Below are positions 21,908 to 33,740 of a stretch of 64,000 bases of DNA, piece after piece. A program made the translations under genes and the position numbers. A model generated the notes under the pieces. The model was given only the letters and a program-made list of their open reading frames with translations. It had not been told where the DNA came from and searched no databases. Numbering within the stretch: position 1 is the stretch's first letter; each line of letters opens with the position of its first letter. Location: the NCBI RefSeq assembly GCF_030704535.1, contig NC_081808.1:22509501-22573500 (forward strand), in the 5' to 3' direction. This DNA comes from Vitis vinifera (lineage: Eukaryota > Streptophyta > Magnoliopsida > Vitales > Vitaceae).

Positions 21908-22186
21908 TGCTTGGTTTCAGAAAGTACCAAAATTTAAATAAATAAATAAATATATATATATATATATATACTAAAAATTATCTTCTTATCTATTATATAA
22001 AAAAAATTAATACAATTAAAATTATTTAAAAATTAGTTTATTTTTAAATTATTTAGTTTTTATATTAAAAATTAAAATAAATTTAAAATAACATATAAAA
22101 ATAATTATTAATTTTAAATTTATTTTTATTTTATTCCTCTTTATTTTTTATTCGTGTTTTCTCTCAAATTTTGAGGGCTCCAAACA
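21908..22186. mobile_element. GTTTGG-type MITE upstream of SSL-2
   Basis: Ends tgcttggtttcagaaag and ctccaaaca are inverted. The body shares aaattatttagtttttat-like words with the copies in SSL-1 and SSL-3 introns. It contains a TA microsatellite near 21,950. It ends about 135 bp before the SSL-2 start codon region and so may lie in its promoter. Confidence 0.5.
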
Positions 22187-22321
22187 TAACCTGATAAATA
22201 ACAAAGATATTATCTCGTGGCTATTAAGACAAGCAAGTTGCCAACCCGCTTCTTTAATTACCCAAATTGGTGAGTGGCCCTGTTTTTGCCCCTTCGTCTG
22301 TGGAGACTCACCGAGTCACCG

Positions 22322-24114
22322 ATGGCAGAGTCAAACCTTCCGATACTAGCACGACTAGGAGGAGCTCATCATGGTCCTTTGGTTTTCTCGTCTTGATTCT
22401 TACTCCCGTTGCAGCGGCCATCTTTCTCTACCAACTCGACTCCTTTGATCCAGCTTCTCTGCCCACTCACGAGTTTTCACAGGAACCCATGCCTGTGCCG
22501 AAGCTCAACCCTCGTATGCTGCAAGGTTCTGAGATGATTGGGCAGGGGAATCTGTTGGGCCCAGAGGACATTGCCTATGACGCCAACTCACACCTAATCT
22601 ACACAGGCTGTGCTGATGGCTGGGTCAAGCGAGTCACCTTGAACGAGTCGGCTGCCAACTCGGTCGTCCATAACTGGGCCTTCACCGGTGGAAGACCTCT
22701 CGGCGTCGCTCTCGGTCGAGTTGGCGAAGTTCTCGTCGCCGATGCCGAAAAGGTCAAAATGGTTTTCTCTGCCACACTTACTTTTCTCTAGTTTTTTTTG
22801 TCTTTTTCCTCCATTTGAAGGCAAAGAGATAAGATAATTATCATTTAAAAACCAAAAAGAATAATAATAAATTAATAAGTGGTATTTTTATTGAAAAATA
22901 AGTGACATGATATACTCCAATAATGGCGGTCCAAACGCTCCCTTAATTAATTACTACAATCAGAGCTGGTGAAATAGACGAACATGAGCGCATGGGTTGC
23001 TGTCGATATGTGGATGGTTTAAGACGGCAAGCAACCATTCCCATTGGCAACTACTAACTCCAACTCACTCTATTGACTTTGTCGTCGTCAGGGTTCTTTT
23101 CTGATTTTGACAACAACGCATTATGGACGCTAGGAAAAAACAAAATAAAAATAGAAAGAACCATTATTTTTCTCAAGTTTATCATCAGCCGTATGATCTA
23201 TCGACCTGAATCAAAAGTTCAAAGATTTTTCCTATGCGGCAGGGTCTATTGGAGATAAGTGGAGATGGTGTGATGAAACTATTGACCGATGAGGCTGAAG
23301 GCCTAAAATTCAAACAAACGAACGCTGTAGATGTAGCTGTTGATGGTATGATTTATTTTACAGATGCTTCCTATAAATACGGGTTGATAGAGTTCATATG
23401 GGAGATATTGGAGGTTAGGCCCCATGGTAGACTACTGAGCTTTGATCCATCGACTCAAGAGACTATAGTGCTTTTACGTGATCTTTACCTTGCTAATGGT
23501 GTTGTCGTCTCACCTGATCAGACTTCTGTGGTCTTCTGCGAAACTCTCATGTATGTTTCTCACTCACACGTTTTTAAATTACCATACTCGAATTACTCTA
23601 TGATAATATAATCGCAGGAAAAGGTATACAAAATATTATATACAAGGCAAGAGAAAGGGGTCCGTGTAAAAGTTCATTGATAATTTGTCTGGCATGCCTG
23701 ACAACATCTTATATGATGGGAAGGTCATTATTGGATTGCATTGGCCATGGTAATTCAATTTTCTCCTTAGTCTACATCTCCCAGTAGGTCATTCCTATTG
23801 TATGATAACTTCAAAATTATTGGCCCACTTGATAGGGGACTAAAGGTCTTTGGGACTTGGCACTCAAGTATCCTTCAATTCGAAAAGTTATGGCAATCTT
23901 GGAGAGGTACATTGGAAGGCCACATATCGAGAAAAATGGTGGGATTTTGACAGTTGATTTAGAAGGAAAACCGGTTGCCCACTATTATGATCCTGAATTG
24001 TCAATGGTGTCAAGTGGGGTCAAGGTTGGCAAGTATTTATATTGTGGTTCCTTTGTCAAACCGTACATTATCTGCCTTGATCTTGATCAACATGCTGCCC
24101 GTACCATCACATAA
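22322..24114 (+). pseudogene. SSL-2: strictosidine synthase-like, subfamily A, broken
   Basis: Exons 22,322-22,752, 23,243-23,550, 23,618-23,749 and 23,836-24,114 match the family structure with normal GT/AG sites. Compared with SSL-1 and SSL-3, one base is missing in the fifth codon (tcaaa-ccttcc), so the ATG leads into the wrong frame; the propeller frame itself has no ATG before Met in EPMPVPKLN. Exon 3 has an in-frame TAA where the others have Asp (GTG TAA AAG) and lacks one G in GATGGG-AAGG (132 instead of 133 nt). Exons 2 and 4 stay open. The three lesions agree on a pseudogene. Translation from the internal Met would also lose the membrane anchor and still stop in exon 3. Confidence 0.9.
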
Positions 24115-25062
24115 GCAGGCAAACCTAGTTATAATTGCAAGGTGCACTAATTTTTGCAACAAAGTACAATGGATCATTCAATACATGCAACTGCCTAAAA
24201 AGCTTTAATTTAAATGAAGATGAGGTGCAGTTGATGGAAGATACCATTTATGTGTTGGTTACAAGGGGGAAAGATGACACTGCTTTGCCCACATAATCCT
24301 TGAGACAACTACCTATAAAGTTGAATTGATTGTGATCAATGTAGCGAGTTCAACACAAACAATATTAGTCGACTAGTTTAAGAACTAACATGTGTGTCAA
24401 GAAATAGTTGGTTGCTGCATAGCTCTTAATAGATGATGCATTGCATGAACATCAGGACTACAAGGTAGGCTCGTATCGAAACATGCATGTGCCATAATGA
24501 TAAAATAGAGATAAATTGAAGTCACGTTGATCTCCAATTCTTTTCAAAGGAAAGGGTGTTCATTTGAATATGACATCTTTTTGTTGAGTATTTGGAGAGA
24601 TTTTGGGTGAGCCTATTTAAGCATCCATGGTTAGAAATGATTTCTAATAGTAACATGTTTCAGCTACAACTTCAATAGTGTTTAAAAGCAACATGTTTTG
24701 ATCGTAAATTTAGCAACAACTTCAATAGCATCTAAAGAAATATAGTTTTGATTTCACACACATGAACAATTTCTCATTGGGTTTACAAGAGAAGAATAAT
24801 ATAGCAAAATCTTAGTTTGCAAATTTGGCTCAAAGTTTACACAGAAATTAGGATTGAAGGGTGCATTAGAAGAAAATATAAGTTTTTGAACAAGGTGTAT
24901 TAAAAAATGTTCTCAAAGGCTCAAATGATTTATGAGCCATGGTTTCAACAATATTCTTAGCAATAATGAAGTATTGAAGTTTCTTATAGGAATTTCAATT
25001 GGAAAATAGTTGTTAGACATACTAGTTGGTTGAGCACTCAATTAGCTATTGGAGGTATAAAT
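24115..25062. other. SSL-2 3' flank
   Basis: No gene. 24,170-24,560 keeps the SSL 3'-flank words (gatgcattgcatgaacat, gggaaagatgacactgctttgcc) also seen at 36,700-37,600 and 45,530-46,400. 24,783-24,925 is repeated directly at 26,668-26,815. Confidence 0.6.
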
Positions 25063-26815
25063 TGTTGGATTAACAATCAAATCATAGGGTGTATGCTCTA
25101 TAGATCTATCAACAACAAAAGCAATAAAAATTAGATTTGGGTGTCATAAAAACCATGTTATTAGATCTAGATGTTCCTAGATCCTACTCTAATTGATGCA
25201 GGGATCTCAAAAATCTTGCAATATTTCATTCAATGGCTCTATCTTCGATCTTTAGCAAATGTGTAGAGTCACTACACACCTTTAGAGGAGAAAGAGAGAG
25301 AAGCTATATTTCTAGAAGACTATTAGTTGGAAAAGTTAGAATCTAACCCTAAAACCTAAGAGGTTTATATAGACTCTTATATGAGCTTAAGTAACTTTGA
25401 CTTAACTTGAGCTTAGGTCACGTAATCTAGTTGACTAGATCCTAATTAATTAATTATCATTAATGGACTTTAATTAATTAATTATCTCAATAAAAAAAGA
25501 AATCTAAAATAACTAATCATAATTTACTTTAAAACTTCTATCTTTTACCAAAACAGACTTATTAACATAAATGATTAATTATTCTTAAATCCTCAAAACT
25601 TTGTGTCAACAAAAAACATGAGTTTGAATGGAAATCATTGGGATTCATAGGAAAATACTAACCCCTCATAATCCAAATTTGAAGTTGACTCAACACTCTA
25701 CTCAAGAGAGTGAGTTGCACTTCAATACTCTACGATATTATATCAAGATAAAAATTCATTAAATCAAGTTTAATTAATTTCTTAGGTCTATGACCTACTA
25801 TTTAATGTATGCACACTCTCCATGAATTGATGTTCATAATATAATGAGATAAAAACTATCAACTTTTCAAGAGTGCCTCTACCATTTTTGAGTCTCAAAT
25901 CCTCCTATTTTGTAATCAATTGACTTACTCTAGTTTACATATGACATATGTCAAATCCCACATAAAGAATTATTACAATGACACAAATGTTATGATCACA
26001 AGTCCTTAGGATCACCTAAGGGCACACATTATCTCAATCTAATAAGATATCACAGTGCCTCCATTGAAAATACTTGTTACCATCTACCCTAATCAACAAT
26101 AACCCAATTGTAGGGAATATATGACTACTTTAGGGTATCACCCATAGATTAAAGCCACAAAAACCTTTGGCATTAGTTTAGTATTATTTCAAGATTAAGA
26201 GACCATGCAACATAATAACTTGATGAAGTCATAACTATCTGATATCCAATGTAATTTTTTATTATATATCATGTCCAATGTGTAACCATGCGCACTAATG
26301 CACTCACAATGGGAAATCTCTCCTAATGACTAAGACAAATTATCCTTCCAATTATGAGGTAATATACTATAACTTCAAATAGATTGCCTATTTTCAAAAA
26401 CCGATTGTGAAAAACTTTTCATCTTGTAAGAAATCCAATACTTTGATCTTATATACAACTCCTAATATACTACCTAAATTATGTACAATGCAAGTGATGT
26501 CATACTGAATGCATAGATAAATATTAATGAAAACATGGGTAGGATAGTGGATACTAAAATAATAATATATAAACATATTAGTTAAATCTCATTTTGTTCC
26601 ATAATTAGCTTCCAATGGGTCTTCAACAATTTCCCTCAAGTGATCTCATACACTTGAACACTTTATCACAAGGTTTACAAGAGAAAAATAATATAACACA
26701 ATCTTAGTTTGCAAATTTAGCTCAAAGATTAAAAGAAAAAAAAATAAGGATTGAAGGGTATACAAGTAGAAAATACAAGTTTTTAAATAAGGTGCACTAA
26801 AAAATGCCCTTAAAT
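24783..26815. repeat. Direct repeats of about 150-250 bp around a solo LTR
   Basis: 24,783-24,925 (gtttacaagagaagaataat, aatcttagtttgcaaattt, attaggattgaagggtg) recurs with substitutions at 26,668-26,815. Weaker similarity (aatgaagtattg) continues about 80 bp further on each side. The copia-like LTR lies between them. They are too long for target duplications, so a local duplication or a second repeat family is likelier. Confidence 0.6.
25063..26628 (-). mobile_element. Copia-like solo LTR, about 1.57 kb
   Basis: On the - strand it starts TGTTGAAGACCC and ends TCCAACA. A purine-rich cttgagggaaat lies just outside the start, like a polypurine tract, and a TATA-like tctatataaacc lies near 25,370. 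No coding region is attached and no clear 5-bp target duplication was found. Ty1/copia assignment is inferred from these ends. A fossil. Confidence 0.5.
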
Positions 26816-27114
26816 TGGATTTTTGATCATTAATTTCCAATATTGGAACTCTTAGTTATAAATGAAGTATTGGACTCTTTTATAAGAGTATCAATGTGAA
26901 AATATTTAGTAAGCATATTTTGTATTGTATTAATCAACCAAACTTTCAACCACTCTACTAATTTGTTAAAGGTGCAAAGTGCAATACATGGTTGGAAAAT
27001 AATTAGCTTTGATAAGTTGAACTACCAATCAACCGGTGCTTAAAGGGTTGAGGTTTTTCCTCGACTAGCCAAAAGCCATTGTAAACATCTCCTCTATGGT
27101 TTGGTGATTTTATG

Positions 27115-27116
<2 letters not shown>
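26816..27116. other. AT-rich intergenic stretch
   Basis: No gene or clear repeat apart from the tail of the direct repeat; nothing more seen. Confidence 0.5.
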
Positions 27117-27211
<95 letters not shown>

Positions 27212-27242
27212 AGTAAGGGATAAAACAAGGGAAAATACTTGG

Positions 27243-27311
<69 letters not shown>

Positions 27312-27344
27312 AGTAAGGGATAAAACAAGGGAAAATACTTGGCT
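27117..27344. repeat. Two long TA microsatellites with a duplicated spacer
   Basis: A TA run of about 90 bp and another of about 64 bp are each followed by the same unit, gatagtaagggataaaacaa then gggaaaatacttggct. The unit with its TA run has been duplicated once. Length is likely to vary between individuals. Confidence 0.9.
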
Positions 27345-28767
27345 AAATAACTCTATACAATTTTGAAAACCTTAAGAGGATAAATATGTTGATTTTAACA
27401 TATGTTCCCTTTTGAAGCATTTCTTCATCGAAAATTTTAAAATAGAAAAATAATTTTTGTTAATTTAGATGAGCTATGATGCTTTAAAATGACAAAATGA
27501 ATTCTTATCTTGATGCACCCCAATCTTACATAAAGATAACCTAAGTTTGGTTCTCATCATTGACGAAAACCCTATGGTAAGCACTTGCTTCCTTAGCTCT
27601 TGAAGGATTAAAAATGTATAGAAATTAAATTCAAGTGACTTAAAAACAAAATTAGATCAAATTCCTTTATTTTGTAATCATAAAAATTAATCTTGAGAAA
27701 AACCTTAGACTAATAATATCCTATTCAGGACCATTGATTTCCATTGATTTTGAGATTTTTGAAACTTAAGATCCATAAAGAGAGATGTTGACACCACTAA
27801 TCAAGTTGCAATACAATTCATGGTCAACTTAGCAAAGAAATCATGAAACAAGTCAGAGAAATCAATGTGGTTAATTTGGAGGTAGATGGCATGGTTAGCT
27901 AGTAAATTTTATTAAATAGCTCAACTACCCTATAAAGCCATTTTTGTCCCCTAGTGTTGTAATTTCAATTATTTATCCTGTACCCACCACTCACTCATAT
28001 TTATTTGGTTCACTGGGGGAGAAGTATCAGCCTTATATATTCAATAACTCTTTTTCCTGCAATGAATTTTCATAATTGTCAAGAACACCCTCCCAATCGA
28101 TCCATATACTCAAAGTTATATAAGGTGCAAGGTCTCAATCACAACCCATTTGGTTAATGAAGAGGCTGCCAGCTGGTTTTCAGATGCCATTAAAATTCTT
28201 AGAGAAAAGAAAGATGGAAGGAGCCTTTTGTAGTACCGACACTGTCACATAATGAATGGAAGAAGTGGTCAACCACTTAATGCCACTGAGATCCACATTT
28301 CCATATACCTTTAATGTATCTTCGTCATCCATTAATTTTACAATAAATTTTGAAATTTAATGGTAAATTCAGTGTTGTTTAATATGGACTCAATTAACAG
28401 CCAATTCCTTGTCGAATAGATGTAGAGTTTAGTTACTTTTATTTAGGGTTTGATCAAACTCAACCTAACTTGATTTTATGATCTGCTCAAGTCCCTTGTT
28501 TGAACATATTTATTCATAACTTAATTGTAACCCAATTTCAATTTGACTTTAAAAAAGAAAAATGAGTTTGGTTTAGGTTAAGTTTGGACAAATAAGTTTC
28601 ATGCGGGAATTAAGTTTAGGTAAATAATCAATTAGATTCAACTTGTCTAAGTGGAAACTTCAATGAACTAACAATCAATTAGATTCAACCCGTTTAGAAA
28701 ACAAGTTTATCCTTGTTCTTGCGTGCATGGGTTCATAAATGTGTCCTCACAAGTACAAACATAGCTC
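27345..28767. other. Intergenic stretch with a relic SSL flank
   Basis: No gene. 27,841-28,110 (aaacaagtcagagaaatcaa, atttatcctgtacccacc, cataattgtcaagaacacc) is the same relic segment found at about 7,450, 35,330, 44,150 and, partly, 49,340. The rest is AT-rich DNA in which I see nothing further. Confidence 0.55.
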
Positions 28768-29121
28768 TCTCATGTTTTTGAGGACATAGTGAAGAATCTT
28801 TTTCTGTTAAAACAATTACCAGTTAACAAATGACACGTATACCAATCGTACCAACTATAAAAAGGGAAAAAAAAAAAAAAAAAACTGTTATCAACCATAA
28901 CACTAAAGGACCAATGATTGTGTTCAAATTATTGGTTTGAACTTTCTCATGTTTTTGAGGACACGGTGAAGAATCTTTTTCTGTTAAAACAATTACCAGT
29001 TAACAAATGACACGTATACCAATCGTACCAACTATAAAAAGGGAAAAAAAAAGAAAAAAAGAAACCGTTATCAACCATAACACTAAAATACCAATGATTG
29101 TGTTCAAATTATTGGTTTGAA
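28768..29121. repeat. Two-copy tandem repeat, period 177 bp
   Basis: tctcatgtttttgaggacat opens both units at 28,768 and 28,945. Near-identical along the length, including a poly-A run of differing length (pure A in unit 1, interrupted by G in unit 2). Recent duplication by appearance. Confidence 0.9.
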
Positions 29122-29397
29122 TTATGATAAGTATTATTATGGTAGAACTAAATGCTAATTCAAAGTAACTCTAATTTAGTTGGAAATAAGGCTCATCTTT
29201 TTTTCAATAAATTTTCTTCTTTTTATTTTATTTTTTATATGAAGATCACTCATACAATGCATTAGGCCAGGGCACCATTTATCAATTAGGCGTCCAAATT
29301 GGTAAATAAATTTAGAAGAAACCACAAATGCATTTTAGTTGGATCCATTCATTATATAAATAAGTAGAGGTTGTGGTAGTCAAAAGAAATGCAACTC

Positions 29398-29426
29398 TGT
29401 TTGGTTAAGAAGAATGATTTTCTGAT

Positions 29427-29474
<48 letters not shown>

Positions 29475-29660
29475 AAATTAGCTAAAAAAACATATATTTT
29501 TAAATAATTGAATTTTAATATAAAAATGTTAAAAAAGTTACATAAATTTGAAGGATGTATAAATATGATTTATCAACTTTAAATTTACTTTCTCCTATCA
29601 ATTTTTCTTCTCTTTTTTCTTTTCTTCATCCTTAGTCTCAAAATTTTGAATAATCAAACA
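29398..29660. mobile_element. GTTTGG-type MITE with internal TA array
   Basis: Left TGTTTGGTTAAGAA and right TAATCAAACA are inverted. The interior has a TA array at 29,430-29,470 and the family's AT-rich words. Same family as the SSL intron 2 MITEs, judged by ends only. Confidence 0.45.
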
Positions 29661-30898
29661 TAGTTATGAGTCGTGTAATTAAGGAAATTAACTCATTAGA
29701 CTCAAATTTTGCTCGCAACACCAATGAGTAGCATGGAAATCAAAAAGCAAGAGAACCCTAAGCAGCAAACAAAATAGGGTGTGAGAATAATGTGTGTGAG
29801 TTTTAATTTCGGTGGTAATATGAAGTAATGTTGATTGATATCCATAAGTTATTTTTTGTTAAATAAAAAAAATCAAATTTTTTATTTTTCTTTTCAACCA
29901 AAAAGCAAACACCACATAAGAAAAGAAATATTTTGTATATGTACAAAGCTCACATCCTCTTTAATTTGTACGGTGAATTTAAAATTAATTTTTTAAAATA
30001 TAAAATATTAAAAAATATTTCCAAATTTACGACACGTTTTGCTACATTAAGATATACCTACAATTTTAATATCAATGATATATACTAAAAGTATCTTTTG
30101 AAGATATTTCACAAAATTAAATTTATATTAAATATGTTTTTTCAAAATACACATTTTTATAATTTTTTAATTAAGTCATATACCTTAAAAATATTAAATT
30201 TATACTAAAAATGTTCCTTCAAGATACACTTTTTCAAAATTCCACAGAATTTATACTAAAGAATAAACACCTTTCATAATTTTCATATTAGTTATTCATC
30301 GAGAAAAATTGAATTTATATTAAATATATATTTTAAAGAAACATCTTCCATAATTTTCATATTAATGATCCATCGAAAAAATTAAATTTATGTTAAAATT
30401 ATTTCTTCATAATTTCATAAAATTGAATTTATACTTTCTCTTAAATAATTATGGTAATTTATACTAAAATTATTTCTTTATAATTTCATAAAATTGAATT
30501 GAATTTTTTTTTTAAAGAACTATGACTAATATAAAAATGATGAGAATTATTTTTTAAAAGATATTTTTAGTATAAATTTAATTTAATTTTTTTTTATCGT
30601 ATATCATCTATATAAAAATTGATGAAAAATGTCAATTCGAGGGCAAAAAAATATTGGACTTATCAATAATTTCGTAACTACTATTTTTTAAGAAATGTTT
30701 TTCAAATTAGTTGTTAGAAGTTAAAAAAAGTCCCCCGATGTGACGGTAAAGGATCGAGATCTGGCCCAAGCAATAATAATAATACTAAAATGGAAACAAA
30801 CAAAACATATCAAAAATCAAACCCACTAGGTGGAAGGATATTATTATTTAGGCGGTGGATGAGACACGCAACATCCGGGACGCATAGATTTGAATGGA
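29661..30898. other. SSL-3 upstream region, duplicate of SSL-1 upstream
   Basis: From 30,008 to the TATA box it parallels 265-1,274 with small insertions and losses; 29,661-30,007 is not shared and shows no gene. The last 200 bp before the TATA box are nearly unchanged between the two genes. Confidence 0.65.
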
Positions 30899-30905
30899 TA
30901 TAAAA
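30899..30905 (+). promoter_or_regulatory. TATA box of SSL-3
   Basis: TATAAAA, 187 bp before the start codon, at the position matching the one of SSL-1. Confidence 0.55.
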
Positions 30906-31085
30906 GGAAGATCTATCTCCTCGTAGTTTTAAATCAGATTGGGTTATTTTCTCCTCCGTGGCAGTAAGACATAAAGACAGGCAAGCTGGCCGAGCCTATT
31001 TAATACTCGAATCTGTGAGTAGTCCCGTTGTCTATCTCTTCTTCTTCCTTCTTCTGTGGAGAGTAACCGAGTGAGTGCGGCACCA

Positions 31086-32965
31086 ATGGCTAAGTCAAAG
31101 CCTTCAGATCCTAACACCACTAGGAAGAGCTCATCATGGTCTTTGGCTCTTCTTATCTCCATTCTTACTCCCGTTGCAGCGGCCATCTTTCTCTACCAAC
31201 TCGACTCCTTTGATCCCGCTTCTCTGCCCACTCACGTGTTTTCACAGGAACCCATGTCTGTCCCCAGGATCAACTCTCGTCTGCTGCATGAATCTGAGAT
31301 GATCGGGCTTGGGAAGCTGTTGGGTCCAGAGGACATAGCCTATGATACCAACTCACACCTAATCTACACAGGCTGTGCTGATGGCTGGATTAAGAAAGTC
31401 ACCTTGAACGACTCGGCTGTCAACTCGGTCGTTCATGACTGGGCCTTCACCGGTGGAAGACCTCTCGGCGTCGTTCTCGGTCGCGCCGGTGAGGTTCTCG
31501 TTGCCGACGCCGACAAGGTAGGAAATTGGTTTTCTCTGCCACACTTTTCTTTTCCTCTAAGATTCGATCTTTTAGTACACGTCCCATTTGATGATGCAAT
31601 CTCAACCGTACAATAAATGATATTTGCTTGAAATTTATTTTTAAAATAATCATATGTGGCAGGGTCTACTGGAGATAAGTGAAGATGGTGTGGTCAAACT
31701 GTTGACCGATGAGGCTGAGGGCATAGGATTCAAACTAACGGACGCTGTGGATGTAGCCGTTGATGGTATGATTTATTTTACAGATGCTTCCTATAAATAC
31801 AGTTTGAAAGATTTCATATGGGACATATTGGAGGGTAGGCCCCATGGTAGACTACTGAGCTTTGACCCATCAACGCAAGAGACAAAAGTGCTGGTTCGTG
31901 ATCTCTACTTTGCTAATGGTGTTGTCGTCTCACCTGATCAGACGTTCCTGATCTTTTGCGAAACCTTCATGTATGTTTCTCACCCACGTATGCTTAAATT
32001 TTGAAAAATATCGTGAGATGGAAATTCATAAAAATAATGTTTGGTTCCCGAAAGTACATGAAAGAAAAAAAATGTTTTGTCCTATAAAATATTCTTAAAA
32101 AAATTAAATATAATTAAAATTAATTAGAAATTTATGTATTTTAAAATTATTTAATATGAGTTAAAATAAATAAAACGAGTTTGAAGTAACAAATAAAAAT
32201 AATTTATCATTTTTAATTTTATTTTTTATTTTTCTTCACTTTTTCTCTCTATTTTCTTTCCTTTGTATTTTCCCTCAAATTTTTCGATAACCAAACATAA
32301 TTAGTAATAATCTATAAAGAAAATAATAAAAATATAATTTAAGAATTTGAAAACATATTTAATATAAAATTATAATTTATCTAATTTAAATATATTACTT
32401 TTTAATGATACGATTGTAGGAAAAGGTGTTCGAAATACTATATACAAGGTGAGCGAAAGGGATCTGTGGACAAATTCATTGATAATTTGCCTGGTATGCC
32501 CGACAACATCTTATATGATGGGGAAGGCCATTATTGGATTGGATTAGCCACGGTAATTCAATTTTCCTATTTCTTTGAGCAATGATTCTATTCATCCACA
32601 TTAATTATTTGATCATTCTTATTATATGATGTTGTTAATAGTAATGCTTCATAATGATACCTTCAAAATGTTTGAGTGATGAACAGGGATACAATGATCT
32701 TTGGGACTTAGCACTCAAATATCCTTCAATTCGAAAGATTATGGCAATCATGGAGAGGTTTATCGGGAGGCCAGAATTCGAGAAAAATGGTGGGGTTCTA
32801 GCAATTGATTTGGAAGGAAAACCGATTGCTCACTATTATGATCCTAAATTATCATTAATGTCAAGTGGGATCAAGATTGACAAGTATTTATATTGTGGTT
32901 TTGTTGTTAAACCCTACATGATTCGCCTTGATCTTGATCAACATGCTGCTCGCACCACCTTGTAA
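31086..32965 (+). CDS. SSL-3: strictosidine synthase-like (APMAP-type) membrane protein, intact
   Basis: Exons 31,086-31,517, 31,663-31,970, 32,420-32,552 and 32,687-32,965; 383 aa. The start ATG is the one used for SSL-1. It differs from SSL-1 by a handful of residues, e.g. LLISILTP for [14 protein letters not shown] for YQFDSF and DILEGRPHG for DMLELRPHG. In that last motif SSL-3 agrees with subfamily B, so the SSL-1 form is probably the derived one. Intron 1 is the compact ancestral-looking 145 bp. The anchor, YFTDASYKY and [10 protein letters not shown] motifs are all kept, and Asn-Asp-Ser offers an N-glycosylation site. Likely ER or plasma membrane with the propeller on the lumenal side, by analogy with APMAP (inference). 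Confidence 0.92.
32038..32297. mobile_element. TGTTTGG-type MITE in SSL-3 intron 2
   Basis: Same intron position, ends and TAA flanks as the SSL-1 copy; slightly shorter through small internal losses. It is inherited from the common ancestor of SSL-1 and SSL-3. Confidence 0.6.
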
Positions 32966-33194
32966 ACTTGTGGGATGTATTAGTTTTTGGAACAGTGTAG
33001 AATGGATCTTCAATGCATATATGTGCCTAAAAACTCCAAATTGGTCATAATGGGGAAAGATCGTGGAATGACCCTACTTTGCCCTCATAATCTTGAAGAT
33101 AAATATGTTGTTGAATTGAATCGACTGTACATGATTAATGTCATGAGCTTGATTGAAATAATATTTGTTCTATAAGTTTAAGCAATGGCATAGT
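32966..33194. other. SSL-3 3' flank, first copy
   Basis: Matches 4,649-4,917 after SSL-1 with a loss of about 44 bp after aactccaaatt. The same flank appears again at 33,688-33,919, this time without the loss, so the stretch has been duplicated locally around the SINE-like insert. Confidence 0.65.
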
Positions 33195-33532
33195 TGTTGG
33201 GACGTCATTTGTTTTTTATCTGGATAGGCCTGCGGAGTATATTTGGCTCTGTGCCAGTCATGGGCATCACAGAGTGGCCTCCCCAGGATTCGAACTTGGG
33301 TCCTGTAGGCCTTAAGGCTTAGGACGTTGCCCTCCTGGTACCATCTGGGCTAGTAGCTCAAATGGTACCAGGAGGGCAACTGTCTGGGTTAAGGTCCCGA
33401 GTTCGAATCCTAGGGACGTCACCCACAAGGGCCAAATAAACAAATGGCCTCATAAGACTCTGCGCTGTTCGGCCCATTCCGGCTGTGACGTCCCTGACTA
33501 GCATAGTTCGGTGGTACGGCTGGGCACCAGAG
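33195..33532. mobile_element. Head-to-head tRNA-derived SINE-like element
   Basis: Two tRNA-like heads face each other. On + an A-box-like tagtagctcaaatggtacc (from 33,351) is followed by a B box gagttcgaatcc (to 33,410). On - a matching pair ends in agttcgaatcctgggg (33,281-33,298). Between them 19-bp perfect arms (33,326-33,344 and 33,362-33,380) enclose a 17-nt loop. GC-rich against an AT-rich background. Not a tRNA gene: the cloverleaf cannot be closed. Outer ends are set by the break in similarity to the SSL-1 flank. Confidence 0.65.
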
Positions 33533-33740
33533 CACAATATATTTCTGCTACAACTTCAATAATGACATTTAAAAGCAACAAACTTCAGACTTAGACCTAG
33601 TTGGGAACTGTTTTCAATAACAGTTTTCTATTTTATAAAACAAAAAAATTGGAAAACACGTTGTAAATGACTGTTTCCAATAACAGTCTTCAATGCATAC
33701 ATGTGCCTAAAAACTCCAAATTACATGAAGGTGAGATGTA
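33533..33740. repeat. Partial copies of SSL 3' flank between SINE and block D1
   Basis: 33,533-33,662 matches 34,042-34,170 (acaatatatttctgctacaa), and 33,688 onward restarts the 3' flank. It reads as scrambled repeats left by a local duplication. Confidence 0.55.

Noticed and set aside
22267-22324. Alternative upstream start for SSL-2 in the propeller frame
   Set aside because: The frame opens only with TTG or GTG codons; there is no ATG, and other copies use the ATG at the matching place.
27110-27328. 72-codon frame of alternating Ile and Tyr
   Set aside because: Translation of a TA microsatellite.
33281-33410. Two tRNA-like stretches with good B boxes
   Set aside because: No closed acceptor or anticodon arm; they fit a SINE dimer better than tRNA genes.
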